This document shows positions 51,991-63,895 of a stretch of 64,000 nucleotides of DNA, in pieces. Source of the DNA: Chaetoderma sp. LZ-2023a. Lineage: Eukaryota; Mollusca; Caudofoveata; Chaetodermatida; Chaetodermatidae. Both the position numbers and the translations under genes were made by a program. Where the stretch lies: the NCBI GenBank assembly GCA_034401795.1, contig CM067370.1, forward strand, positions 103,606,028 to 103,670,027, given 5' to 3'. Within the stretch, counting starts at the first letter, position 1; every line of letters starts with the position of its first letter. The notes below the pieces were generated by a model, which searched no databases, was not told the DNA's origin, and saw only the letters and a program-made list of their open reading frames with translations.

Positions 51991-51996
51991 AATAAA
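51991..51996 (+). terminator. Likely METTL1 polyadenylation signal
   Basis: AATAAA 183 bases after the METTL1 stop codon, the first in the 3' flank. It immediately precedes AACATGAGGCCCAAGGGGCC, the start of a hairpin-type repeat. Confidence 0.6.
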
Positions 51997-53170
51997 ACAT
52001 GAGGCCCAAGGGGCCTGTAGTGTTCACCCGGAACACGGACATTTCAACTAAACAGGCCATTGCCGATATAAGTAGAACATAAAGTTTTCTCCAGAATTGG
52101 AACAAGAACACGAATGTGTCATAACAAATTTGGTTAAAACCGTTTGTGATTCTCGAGACATTTTAATTTTCCATTGCTTTACTATGGTAGTTTTTGGCAG
52201 GAAAATAATCCAAGATGGCCACCAATCCGTTTGTCTGAAAGTTTCAAGTGACAAATTTGAAACCAGCATACCCAAAAATGTAAACAAAACCAATTTCAGC
52301 TTCAAAATCCATCAAATAAAAATTTCCAACATGGCAACCAATACATTGAATTCTGATTGATCGATGGTGGACATGTTTTTTAAGGTATTAACTTCCCTTG
52401 AACAAACTTGAATTGACCGTAGTCTCTAATTCCTTCAACGGTTTGGGATAAGTCATCGTTGTGAAAAGTAGGTCATCCAAGATGGCTGCCCAAGCATTTG
52501 GCCAATCAAGTTCCCTTGGACAAACAAAAGCAGTTGACCTAGATGATGTTTAATGAGCTTCCAATTGCAATTCAAAAGTGGAAAATTTGAAATCGGCATA
52601 CCCAAAAACTAAACAAAACCAATTTTGGCTTCAAAATCCATCAAATAAAAAATTACAATGTCGCTGCCTAAATCTGATTGGACGATGGTGGGCATATTTT
52701 TTAACATAGTAACTTCACTTTAACAAACTTATTGGATCAATTTAAAACTCATGAAATATCAACAACTGTTTGTTCAAAAGAACCTAATTGGCCAAATGGT
52801 TCGGTGGCCATCTTGGATGACCTAGTTTTCGCGAAAAAGACTTCCAGACACGCTGAACAGATCGGGCTGAAATTTGGGAGATATGATTAGAGAATAAGGG
52901 ACAAGTTTGTTCAAGAAATGTTGATCCGTCAAAAAACATGGTATGATTAGAGACAAAGGGACATAAAGTTTCTTCAAGAGAAGTTGATATGGAAAAAAAC
53001 ATGGCCGCCGTAGACAAATCAAAATCTAGCGTGTTTACAGCCATATTGGGTTTTTTTATTTGATGGATTTTGAAGTCGAAATTTGTTTTATATAGTTTTT
53101 TATGTATGATGATTTCAACCTTGCCATTTCTGAAACTAGCAGATAAATGATTTGGCGGCATGTAGTAAAA
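51997..53170. repeat. Composite of hairpin-element pieces in opposite orientations
   Basis: The left part (51997-52740, +) starts ACATGAGGCCCAAGGGGCC and has two copies of a TTTGGCAGGAAAAT / AAATCCATCAAATAAAAA block. The right part (52750-53160) holds the same blocks inverted (GGTGGCCATCTTGGATGACC, TTTTATTTGATGGATTTTGAAG). Bases 53041-53115 supply an uninterrupted version of the site occupied at 38038. No coding content. Confidence 0.55.
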
Positions 53171-53308
53171 TTATCATCTAAAACAGGTGGTCTTTATAGC
53201 AGGCTTGGCTGCGTACTACAATCCTTTTAATCATGTGGCTGAGTGGCCAAGCTCAGTTAGCAGCAGTTGTTAGGTTGAACTTTATTATAAAAATAATTTG
53301 ACAGCAAA

Positions 53309-53309
53309 A

Positions 53310-53351
<42 letters not shown>
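53309..53351. repeat. A-run and (TA)n microsatellite
   Basis: Thirteen A followed by about fifteen TA units. Confidence 0.95.
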
Positions 53352-53354
<3 letters not shown>

Positions 53355-53399
53355 GTGTGTGGTGGTGATATATAGGTTTTTGCTGAATATGAATTTGAC

Positions 53400-53760
53400 A
53401 ATATCTATCAACTAAGATGCTCAATTTTGCTTAATCGATGGCGGCCTTGTTTTCGATGTATCAACTTCCCTTGAATAAACATTAAATAATGGCCCTTAGT
53501 CCCTAATCATATTTCCAAAATTTTCATTCCTATTCCTTCAGTGGTTCCGGAGAAGACATTTTTATGAAAACTATGTCATCCATGATGACCTCCGGACAAA
53601 TTGGCCATTTAGGTTCTCTTGAACAAGCTTGTTTCAGCCCCTTGGCCTAGATAAAGTTTTTTGGGTTCAAATCAATCGACCAAGCTGTTTTAGAGATGTT
53701 TAAATGTGTTTCTAAGAGTAGAGCAGAATCCAAGATGGACACTCACCCAAATCAGCCAAT
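53400..53760. repeat. Hairpin-element body fragment
   Basis: Resembles 62530-62880 in the same orientation: CGATGGCGGCC, ATCAACTTCCC-TGAA, GGCCCTTAGTC, CATTCAGCGGTTC-like CCTTCAGTGGTTCCG, ACTA-GTCATCCA-GATG. No ends seen. Confidence 0.55.
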
Positions 53761-54560
53761 CAGAACGCGCTAGCCTAGATATTTTTATAACTAGTTGACT
53801 GATAATTGGTGCTAGCAATAGCACCAACAACTTTCCTTCAAATTATTTGTGAAATAATTAGAAAATACTAGCTAATGCTTTGAAAACGATTTGACTTTCA
53901 ACCAAATTGTTCTCAAAATAATCAGCAGGATTTCGAATGTAGTAACACATTCTGAAGATATTTCTAGCAATTTAATTAACAGTTGTTGCTGACTAAGACA
54001 ACAACAACGTTATCAAATTCTTCTCAGAATAGTTAGTGTTGCTGCCAATATCATTAGCTAATACATGTTTGTACAATTAGCTAGGCCTGTGTCATAAACG
54101 TAATAGAGATCTGCCATGAAATATATTTGCATAGATGAGTAGATCAGCAACGCACCTGCACGAGCTGTCGTGCAGTGACATGCTTACCTACTGACTGAGC
54201 AGTTTTGAACATATTTCACTTCTGATCTTGACAATGTATACGACACATGTCTACTGAATTGTACGTACATATGTTAGCTAACCACATTTGATTTAGTCAG
54301 CAAGGACTCAATCGAATTGCTCGAAATAGCATCAGAATGTGTTATGACATTGATAGTCGCCCTGATTATTTTGAAAACAATCTGGTTGGAAGTTATTGCG
54401 GCAATGATTTTCAGTCAAATCGTTTTCAAAACATTAGATAGTAGAACTTGCATTTTCTGGTGATAATTTTGCAAATAATTTGAAGGAAAGTTGTTGCTGC
54501 TATCAGCAGCAACAAAAATCAGTCAAATTGCTATAAAACATATCTAGCTTATCACGTTTA
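53761..54560. repeat. Cluster of diverged palindromes (AAAACNATTTGACT type)
   Basis: Foldbacks at about 53870-53935, 53990-54035 (GTTGTTGCTGACTAAGACAACAACAAC), 54366-54440 and 54467-54540. They share arms TTTGAAAACRATTTGACT / AGTCAAATYGTTTTCAAAA, a variant of the main palindrome family. Confidence 0.55.
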
Positions 54561-56322
54561 CAATAGAAAATACACATTTAGAATCGAGCTACTATATGTT
54601 TACTACATGCTATACAGGTAGATCAGCTCACCTCAGAGGCCAACAGTACAATGACTATCATTAGCGTTACGAGAATGGTTTTATACTTGACTTGGTATGA
54701 CAGCGAGAACAATAGAATCCCAAATAATGGCGGCTACAAAAATCAAAGTAAAATGGCGGCTCAGAAAAAGATGATCGTCACAATGTCCATTACAACATAG
54801 CAAAATAACATCAGAAATATCAGGGCTTTTTACCAATCTCTTATTTAATGCATGACTCCACTTTTAGCTATGCCCCGTCCATCTTAATCTGAGCTCTGTC
54901 CATGCTTTGTATGTGTTCGTTGTTGTTTAATGGTTTTGTACTATTAAACTTAGTTAGCAGATGCACAGATAACATACTCCTAGGCATACTTGGACAGGAG
55001 TATAAGGCCAAGTAATCTAAAGGTCTTGGAACAAGATTTCAGAGTTAGCTCCCTTGGCACTGTGTGTAATAGCCAACTCATTCATGCAAAAGCAGCAAAA
55101 TAATAGCAAGGCCATATAACTAACATTCCAATCCAGTGACAGCTAGTAGCAGTCACCATCCCTATATGGGAACATGTATGCAGACCATCACCCGATAGAA
55201 ACCACATGACCAGGTCAGCCAATCAACAAGGTTATATACTTAATTTACAATTAGGGTCAATTCTTGCTAAGCATTCTTGGTGGCTACAGGTTAGCAGATA
55301 GGCAATTAGTTAGGCAGTTAAGCAATAGTGGAATACAACGGTCAGATCTGGATATTTATTAAATTCCGGACATTAAGCTTAGCCACCGCCTCCCCGCCTC
55401 CACCTATATTCATGTAACATATAATATGAAGAGCATTCTTAAAACTCATAACTTGTATGATTTATTTATTAAGCAAACTGATATACGAGGATGTAGCTAA
55501 CATCTATGCTGTGCTTTAGGCATGTCGGGCGGCTAATACAGCAGGCTGCGACACACTATCAACAGGTTCGAAGACTGGAACTCCTGTGGCCGGTTAACCT
55601 GTACCAATGTCATCCGGTGGAGGATTTGAACAAGTGACTAAGTTAATGACTGGCAATATCTCCAGCAGTTTACAGTATGACTAATATGAACTTAGGATTA
55701 TATGCACTATTTCACATAGCATAATATGAATAACATTACATAAGACAGTAGCAATACGCAGGTTTATTGTATAGATCATTTACGTGAATATATTTTTAGT
55801 CAGGCTGTCGTGACTTTCAGTGTCTAATTTGGTACCACGTTGTAGGGAGCTGTTGCTGTTGTATTGAAGCTTTTGACTCTAAATTTGCTTACATATCGGG
55901 ACCCACGGGCGAACGGTCCCAGAAATTTGGTTAAGATCGCCATGTCTAAATATCTCTTTTGAAAACAATACTGCTGATGCTGTTGCATTTTGACACTAGA
56001 AATTTCGATTCGTCTTTGATTTGTCTGTGGGGACTCCAGGGGCAGGTTTTCACACATGTTGGGAGATCTCACCAATGGAACCAGTCATTAACAAATGTCT
56101 TACGAACAAGAAGCACTATATTCTCATGTTAAACCTTCTGTCTAGCGACACAGGTTAAAGTTTGGATAACCGATGATTACCATTTGTTAACTGCTGGATA
56201 CACGTGCTAACCATGGGTCGAATGCAGTGAACATACAGAGTGACCATTTTGTACCATACTTAGGATGCTGATAATACTGGTATTCATGTTTCATCAGGAG
56301 TATGGCGTCATTAACGGTCAAC
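54561..56322. other. Intergenic DNA, no gene recognised
   Basis: A - strand frame at 56075-55824 has no recognised domain. Bases 56070-56165 resemble 43590-43700. From 56160 the sequence grades into degenerate versions of the 43-bp repeat that follows. Confidence 0.35.
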
Positions 56323-56991
56323 TGGTAATCGCTGGTTACCACACTGCAATTGCAGAGCATACATGGTAATCCCGTGTTACCATATGGTCAATTAATGCAC
56401 AATCAGAGTAATCACTCGCTTGCGTGTTACCACTCTTCCTATTTAATGAACTCACATGGTAATCACATGTTATCATACAGCCGATGTAATGAACGCACGT
56501 GGTAATCGCTTGTTACCATACAGCTGATGAAACAAACACACATGGTAATCGCTTGTTACCATACAACTGATGTGACAAACACACATGGTAATCACATGTT
56601 ACCATACAGCCGATGTAATGAACACACGTGGTAATCGCTTGTTACCATACAACTGATGTGACAAACACACATGGTAATCACATGTTATCATACAGCCGAT
56701 GTAATGAACGCACGTGGTAATCGCTTGTTACCATACAGTTGATGTAACAAACACACATGGTAATCGCGTGTTACCATACAGCCGGTGTAACGAACATACA
56801 TGGTAATCGCTTGTTATCATACAGCCGGTGGCACAAATACACATGGTAATCGCTTGTTACCATACAACTGATGTCACGAAACACATGGTAATCGCTTGTT
56901 ACCATACAGGTGATGTAACAAACACACATGGTAATCACTTGTTACCATACAGCTGATGTAACAGGCACACATGGTAATCGCTTGTTACCAT
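56323..56991. repeat. 43-bp tandem repeat, about 16 copies, each with a hairpin
   Basis: The unit is ATGGTAATCGCTTGTTACCAT (a 7-bp stem with 7-base loop) followed by about 22 bases of ACAGCTGATGTAACAAACAC type. The loop alternates between TCGCTTG and TCACATG, and the stem stays paired in most copies. Outer copies are degenerate. Confidence 0.9.
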
Positions 56992-57523
56992 GTCCTCCAA
57001 AAAGTGTCACTCACTAAACATTCTTATTAATATCAGTATTATATTGTATGGTTGCAACTGCTGGTATGCAAATTCTTATGATCGGACATGTCAGACTCAT
57101 TCACTGTCATGACTAAGGCGAGCTGCTGCAATACCGTAAATCCTCAGCATTAAACAAGCAAGGCAACAGGATTTACGAATATTCAAATGTCAGCCAGCAT
57201 CATGACAGTGAGTGAGTTTGGGTTGCTAAGGTAACCAAAGACATAAAAGCGGGCTGTGTCCTCTAAAAAGTGTCACTCACTAAACATTCTTATTAATATC
57301 AGTATTATATTGTATGGCTGCAACTGCTGGTATGCAAATTCTTATGCTCGGACATGTCAGATTCATTCACTGTCATGACTAAGGCGAGCTGCTGCAATAC
57401 CGTAAATCCTCAGCATTAAACAAGCCAGGCAACAGGATTTACGAATATTCAAATGGCAGCCAGCATCATGACAGTGAGTGAGTTTGGCTTGCTAAGGTTA
57501 CCAGAGACATAAAAGTAGCTACA
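56992..57523. repeat. Tandem duplication of a 266-bp unit with nested inverted repeats
   Basis: Units start at 56992 and 57258 and are nearly identical. Each holds inverted arms CATTCACTGTCATGA / TCATGACAGTGAGTG and inside them GTAAATCCT / AGGATTTAC. This layout suggests a recently duplicated foldback element. Confidence 0.85.
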
Positions 57524-57639
57524 GATTCTTATGTCTTTCGCCAAATAAAATTAGGAAATGTTTGCATGTGTCCGTGTTATCTGTGCATATGTTAATATCG
57601 ATTTATATACTTTGAATCGTGAATTCCCATAATCCCAAT

Positions 57640-57880
57640 TTCGTGGTAACTATACAGTTAACTTGTTGAATATTTTGAAACTAATTTTGCTGGGGGCCCA
57701 TGGCAGCAACAGGGCCTAGTCAGATTAGCTTCAAAATGTTTACTACATAGTAGACATACAATTCGTACAACTACGGCAGCCTATTCCATAATTGACAGTA
57801 TTTCTGTCAATTTTGATTGTGATGTCGGCCTACATGTGACATAATTGACTGATAGATAAAGCTAATTTACATTCCTCGAG
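57640..57880. repeat. Palindrome-bearing interspersed element
   Basis: Palindrome at about 57664-57740 with right flank TAGTAGACATACAATTCG, matching the copies in METTL1 introns 1, 3 and 5. Confidence 0.65.
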
Positions 57881-57889
57881 TAAAATAGT

Positions 57890-58664
57890 TTGGTTATTGT
57901 ATACAAAAAACTTGAAACTGGAGCTCAGATTATGATGTTCAGTGAATCATGAAAAGTACGTCATGACCTACTTTTACTATGCGGCACCTTTAGCATTCAA
58001 TGTATCCATAGACCAGGTTTGGCCTGGACAGGAATTCTCTATTATGATGATGCCAAGTGAACCATGAAAATTAGGTCACACTAACCTAGGTATGACAAGT
58101 GATACCTTTAGTGTACAATATACTCATTCACCAAGTTTGATTAGTGTATATGATGAGTGAAACTGACTCATACAAGAATTTTCTATGTTGTTCAGTGAAC
58201 CGTGAACAGGTCAAGCTAACCTATCCTTGGTACATGATACACAAGTTATGATGCACCCATACACCTAGTTTGGCCACCATATGCGAGTCCTGAAATGATG
58301 GTCTAGATTAAAATTTTGTAGGTCAGTTAACCATGAAAAGGTCACCCTGACCTACTTTTGATATAGAATGTATAGTCAGCGTATAATGTACCAATACACC
58401 TAGTGTGGTTACTGTATATGAACAATGACAAAATGTGCTGCCATAATTATTTTACTAGATTCCCATGGGAAAATTTTATATTGATCTATATTATCCAGAA
58501 ACTAGGTCAGATTGACCTAGTTCTTATATGGGTAGTAGCTTATATCCAAAGGCAACCATCCACCATGTTAGAAGTCCATAGCTCTATGACGAAGCATGCC
58601 ACAGAAGTAATGCCATTCCATACTTGATGAAACTTTCAAGGGTGATAACTATCCCCATTTGTGA
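57890..58664. repeat. Degenerate tandem repeat, period about 130-150 bp
   Basis: Four to five imperfect units with GTTCAGTGAACCATGAAAAGGTC-type, GACCTACTTTT-type, and CAATACACCTAGTTTGGT-type segments. A 74-codon frame here (58403-58627) has no domain. Confidence 0.6.
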
Positions 58665-59155
58665 CACCACCTAGCATACACCACCTAGCATACATACTCA
58701 AACACCACCTAGCATACACCACCTAGCATACATACTCAAACACCACCTAGCATACATACTCAAACACCACCTAGCATACATACTCAAACACCACCTAGCA
58801 TACATACTCAAACACCACCTAGCATACATACTCAAACACCACCTAGCATACACCACCTAGCATACATACTCAAACACCACCTAGCATACATACTCAAACA
58901 CCACCTAGCATACATACTCAAACACCACCTAGCATACATACTCAAACACCACCTAGCATACATACTCAAACACCACCTAGCATACATACTCAAACACCAC
59001 CTAGCATACATACTCAAACACCACCTAGCATACATACTCAAACACCACCTAGCATACATACTCAAACACCACCTAGCATACATACTCAAACACCACCTAG
59101 AATACATACTCAAACACCACCTAGCATACATACTCAACCACCACCTAGCATACAC
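58665..59155. repeat. 24-bp minisatellite, about 20 copies
   Basis: Unit CACCACCTAGCATACATACTC plus AAA, with a few shortened 16-17 bp units at the left. Since 24 is a multiple of three, the - strand stays open as an eight-residue repeat; without promoter or flanking exons this is not called a gene. Confidence 0.95.
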
Positions 59156-59327
59156 TGGTATGGAGCAGTGAGAAGACCAGCAACAATCTAAAGTTAGATA
59201 AACAATCCAATTTATTCTGATAAACTTTTGTATTTTATGCAAAATGATAACCTCTGTATGGCAGTTCTCTTATAATGCGGCATGTATTAATATTAACATA
59301 ATTATTTACAAAACAATAACGGATATA

Positions 59328-59420
59328 AACGATGATGATGATGGATGATGATTAATGATTATTAATGGATAATGATAATGCTGGATAATGATGATGCTAA
59401 TGATGATGATGACAGTGATT
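59328..59420. repeat. Interrupted (GAT)n microsatellite
   Basis: GATGATGATGATGGATGATGATT and similar runs over about 90 bases. Confidence 0.85.
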
Positions 59421-59499
59421 GGTTAATTATTGTTGTGTTCTATATATAACTACAGAGCACCAAGCTTAATAGAAAGAAACCTGTCTCCTAACATTACCT

Positions 59500-60300
59500 T
59501 TAGCCCGTTCAAGAAAATTCCAATTCTCTTTTTAAACAATGTTCATTCGCATAAGAGAATTTTTGAAAATTTACCATTGGAATGACTGGCTTGGTTATCA
59601 ACATTTCTCAAGACCACTCTGAAAAGGTGCCCGACTAGACATATTGCCAACAGGCTCCATATTCTTTATGGCGTAAGGATATTCTACTTAATAGTTTGAG
59701 ACTAATTTTATAGATTGGTAACCGTATCTACCTATGGTAGTAAAACTTTTAATTTTACAGGAAGCTATTGCAGTAAAAAGTTCCAATCAAATTAGTTTCA
59801 AAATATTCAACAGCTTTCCTGTATTCCAAACTGACAGATTGACATTTCCAGGGATAAAGGGTTAAAAATATTTTTCATAGCTTTTCGATGCTCTAGACGA
59901 CAAAGTAATCAAAGGCAGTTTCTTAAGATTTGAATTAAAATTGTCAAATTCCATGAATTTAGAGGATTTGTATAACTAGTATATCTGATGTGCACAACTA
60001 GCAGCTTCACTGTCCCACACTGAGATCATATAATTCATTCAGAGACGGACGCATACAATGCCTTTATGACTGATGCACAGCACTGTCATGCTTTGCTATA
60101 TGGAACTCCTTAATGGTAAAGTGGGCTAAAAACAACCTCGGCAGTGCCCCTACGGAATGCCCATCTGCAGGACAAAGGCATATGTTTGAAAATGTACTAT
60201 TTGGGATGCCTGGCTTGATTACTGAACCAGGCATTCAAGTGGTGAATTTTCAGAAATAGTCTTCTCTTGGCCTGCAAATGAACATTCAATAAGAAAACAT
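59500..60300. repeat. Two MITE cores and one 92-bp palindrome
   Basis: TTAA-type MITE remnants at about 59500-59625 and 60155-60290. A palindrome copy with arms near 59685-59720 and 59790-59818. Between them nothing else is recognised. Confidence 0.55.
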
Positions 60301-60630
60301 TGTACTTTTCCATAAAAGAGTGTTTTAGAATAAAACAATGCATATATCGGAACTTCTTTATAAAAATAACTGATATATACATGTACATGTATTTAAATTA
60401 TTTTTATACAATAAACTTTGTTGGGACTCATCAGTGGCATTCATACATTCTCAGCAATGATAATGACTATTCTTAGTATCTACATATGTATAGGTAATAT
60501 ATTATAATGTACATGTTATAAATAAGTATGTAAAACTGTTATCAACAATGCTAACATAATTACTTCATTTTAAATTTGAGACGTTTTAAAACATTTGATA
60601 AAGAAAATAATATTTAATGCCTTATGTTAA
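60301..60630. other. A/T-rich spacer, no feature seen
   Basis: No frame, repeat or motif supported. Confidence 0.3.
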
Positions 60631-63332
60631 CAAGAGGCCCAATGCCCACTTGGACCATTAGTATTTGAAACATTTGCATTTAAGGATACATGTTTCTTTA
60701 CATTAAACAAGGTGACGACTGGAAAAATTGACCAATCAAAATTCTGAATGGAAGTTCTGGAGCCTACCATTATAGTTATTCCAAACAAATTTGGTGGAAA
60801 TCCATTAAGCGGTTAAGGATGATATGCGTTTTGACAATTTCCGGTAGATTTTTCATAAAATCTAAGATTTTCACACACAAAAATTGATCAATCAAAATTC
60901 TGAATAGAAGATCTAGAGCCTACCAACATAGACCGTATCTAGTCAAATTTGGTTAATATACGTCAAGCAGCCAAGGAAGAGTAGCATTTTGACCATTTCC
61001 GGTTGATTTTTCATAAAATCTCAGATTTTCACCCAAAACCTTGATCAATCAAAATTCTGAAAAGAAGATATAGACCCTATCACCATAGAATCGATCAAGT
61101 CAAATTTGGTTGAAATATGTCAAGCAGCTAAGGAGTAAGCATTATAAGCAATTTCTGGTAGATTTTTTTTTTATTATAAAATCTCCGATTTTCAACCAAA
61201 AAATTGATCAATCAAAATTCTGAAAAGAAGGTTTAGAGCATACCACCATAAAATGCCTCTAGTCAAATTTGGTTGAAATATGTCAAGCAGCTAAGGAGGA
61301 GTGGTATTTTGACCATTTCCGGTAGATTTTTCATAAAATCTGATTTTCACCCAAAAAATTAACAAGAGGCCCATTGGGCCTGTATCGCTCACCTGGAACA
61401 TTGGCATTTCAACTAATCTTACTTAAGTTTTACATCCATCGGTGTCACTTCCAATGACTTTCAGTCAAATGGTTTAGTTTTCGAGATATTGACAACAATC
61501 TCTGGACTGGTTTTTTGCATTAGTGATTTTGAACAATGTTTACGTAAAAATAGATGATATCAGTGCTAACTACAGCTGGTTTCTTAACTGTCTCACTCCT
61601 GCAAGCCAGTGCAGCCAATAATTTCAATTTTCAAGAGCTCTTCACTTGTTGGATATTTTGAAAACAATTCGACTGAAAGTTGTTGGCGGCTTAGTCACCA
61701 ACAATTTCAGTCCAATTGTTTTCAAAATATTTATCAGGTTCAGAGATATAACCTTTGAAATATATCGTCTGCAAAAACTCAGTCAGACGGTTATTAGAGG
61801 TTTAAATACAATTGAAGAAAATGGTCTCTAAAGGCAGGTAGGTGGTCTTTATAGCATATTATTCCCCACCACCACACAATCCATTTAACACATGCGCATC
61901 TGGCTGAATGACGAAGTTAGCGGCAGAGGTAGGATGAGGTGGGGTTGATTAAAAAAATAATTTGACTGAAAGTCATTGCTGCCTTAGGCAGCAACAACTT
62001 TCACTGCTGCCTAAGGCAGCAACAACTTTATCAAATACATTTCAAAATATTTCTAAGAGCATAGATGTCAGAGCACATAATACATATCTTAAATACTTCG
62101 GCAGTATTGGAAAGGTTAATCTGTTAATTGGAATTTAATACCTAGTTTGGCAATAAAATCTGACATAGTGATAAATCAATGGACGGTGGGAACAAACCTA
62201 TATTTGCCCTATGAAAGTGAGACCGCAAATATTTAAGAAGTGGTAACTCTGGCATTTGATGTCCTATCAGTTTCATTTTCACAACAGATATTAGATGCTG
62301 ACATTAACATTGTGACCAAGTTTGGTGTCAATCTGTCAAGAAATAACAAAATGAGCCACCATTGTTGGTGATGGACAGCCAGATGGATGGACGGACATAC
62401 AGAAGATGGATGGTGTCATCGCTATACGACAGCTGACTGACAAGTAAGCAGAGTTAAGAAAACCAATTTGGGCTTCAAAATCCATCAAATAAAAAAAATT
62501 GAATATGGCAGCCAAACACGCTAAAATTTGATTGGTCCACGGCGGCCATGTTTTTTACCTATCAACTTCCCATGAACAAACTTTAATGGCCCTTAGTCCA
62601 TAATCATATCCCCAAAATTTCAGCCCGATCCATTCAGCGGTTCTGTAGAATAAGTCGTTTTCACGAAAACTAGGTCATCCAAGATGGACGCCGAACCATG
62701 TGGCCAATCAAGTTCCTTCGAACAAACTTGGTTCAGCTCTTGCCCTATATGATATTTCGTGAGTTTTGAATCGATCCACCAAGCGGTTTCGGAGAAGATT
62801 TTTAAAGCCATTTCCTAAAATCAGCCAAAACCCAAGATGACCACCGGCCAAATTGGCCGATCGGCTTTGTTTGAAAAAAACCTGGATCCCTATGCCCTAA
62901 GGATACTTCCTGCCAAATATAATTGAAATCGGTCCAGTGGTTCTTAAGAAGAAGTCGTTTAAAGAAAAAAGTTGACGGACGGACGTCTGATGGTCGCCAT
63001 GGCATAAGCTCACTTGGCCATTCTGGCCAGGTGAGCTAATAAATCAAAATTTTGAAAAGATGTTTTAGAGCCTACCACCATAGAATGCATCTAGTCAAAT
63101 TTGGTTAAAATATGTCAAGTAGCTAAGGAGGAGTAGCATTTTGACCATTTCCGGTAGATTTTCACCCAAAAAATTGATCAATCAAAATTCTGAAAGAAAC
63201 GTCTGGAGGGTGCCAGGTTAGAATCATTCCAACCAAATTTGGTAGAAATCGCTCAAAATGTTGACGCGATTTGATGGACGGATGACCACCATGGCATAAG
63301 CTCACTTGGCCTTTCAGGCCAGGTGAGCTAAT
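60631..63332 (+). mobile_element. Outer hairpin-ended (HINE/pearl-like) element with split tandem array
   Basis: It starts TTAACAAGAGGCCCAATG at 60629 and ends with hairpin GGCCTTTCAGGCCAGGTGAGCTAA at about 63309-63332. Between are units of about 165 bp (AATTGATCAATCAAAATTCTG, TAGAGCCTACCACCATAGAAT, TCAAATTTGGTTGAAATATG, TTTGACCATTTCCGGTAG) at 60713-61355 and again at 63041-63260. The array is cut by a second element of the same type. Non-coding. Confidence 0.75.
61363..63037 (+). mobile_element. Inner hairpin-ended element nested in the tandem array
   Basis: It begins AACAAGAGGCCCATTGGGCC and ends GGCCATTCTGGCCAGGTGAGCTAA. The array unit resumes right after it. The body carries two palindromes (61648-61738, 61959-62050) and the GGTCATCCAAGATGG blocks. 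CTAA after a terminal hairpin recalls the CTRR end of Helitron/Helentron elements. Confidence 0.7.
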
Positions 63333-63895
63333 AAATTAAAATTCTCTTGTACCAGATTGTGTCAGCACGCAATACAAGTGTCAGCGGCTAATTTTTTGAG
63401 AATAAATTGACTGGAAATTGTCGCTTTTCAAAATTTTAGCCAGTCACAAAAAATAACTCACATTGCTTGCTGCTATTTGGAAGATAATTTAGCTTAACGT
63501 TAGCAAACCCTCACCCTCCCAGTTTTGTTATATTGTGAAGCTTTTTCGGATCATGATCAAAGTTGTGGAATCCTAGTGCAGTCACACCCTTGTGTTGAAA
63601 TGTAAGCCAACCATCTGTATCTTTTAATTGCAAAGAAACACAAATATTTGTTTAAGTGACACTTGCAAGAAAGTTACTCGTCATACAATTTAAGAAATGC
63701 TTTGCTGTAGATTATTTTACAAATAATTTTAATAAAAGCCAATGCTGGTATATGGCAGCAGTAGCTTCCAGTCAAACTATTTTGAGAACTTTCATTACAT
63801 TATTTTTTTAGCGCAATTAATCTCGATTTTGAGCAAATCTGACTCATCGTAGTCCTACTTTTTTCTAATACATTGTAAGGGCCTACTCTTTTCAG
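63333..63895. other. Intergenic DNA with two palindrome remnants
   Basis: Partial palindromes at about 63395-63460 and 63712-63795. No gene. Confidence 0.4.

Noticed and set aside
57000-57540. CRISPR-like array
   Set aside because: Two 266-bp tandem units in a eukaryotic genome, without short repeats or unique spacers.
58832-59242. 136-residue - strand protein made of eight-residue repeats
   Set aside because: The 24-bp minisatellite is open by arithmetic. There is no promoter, splice context or family resemblance.
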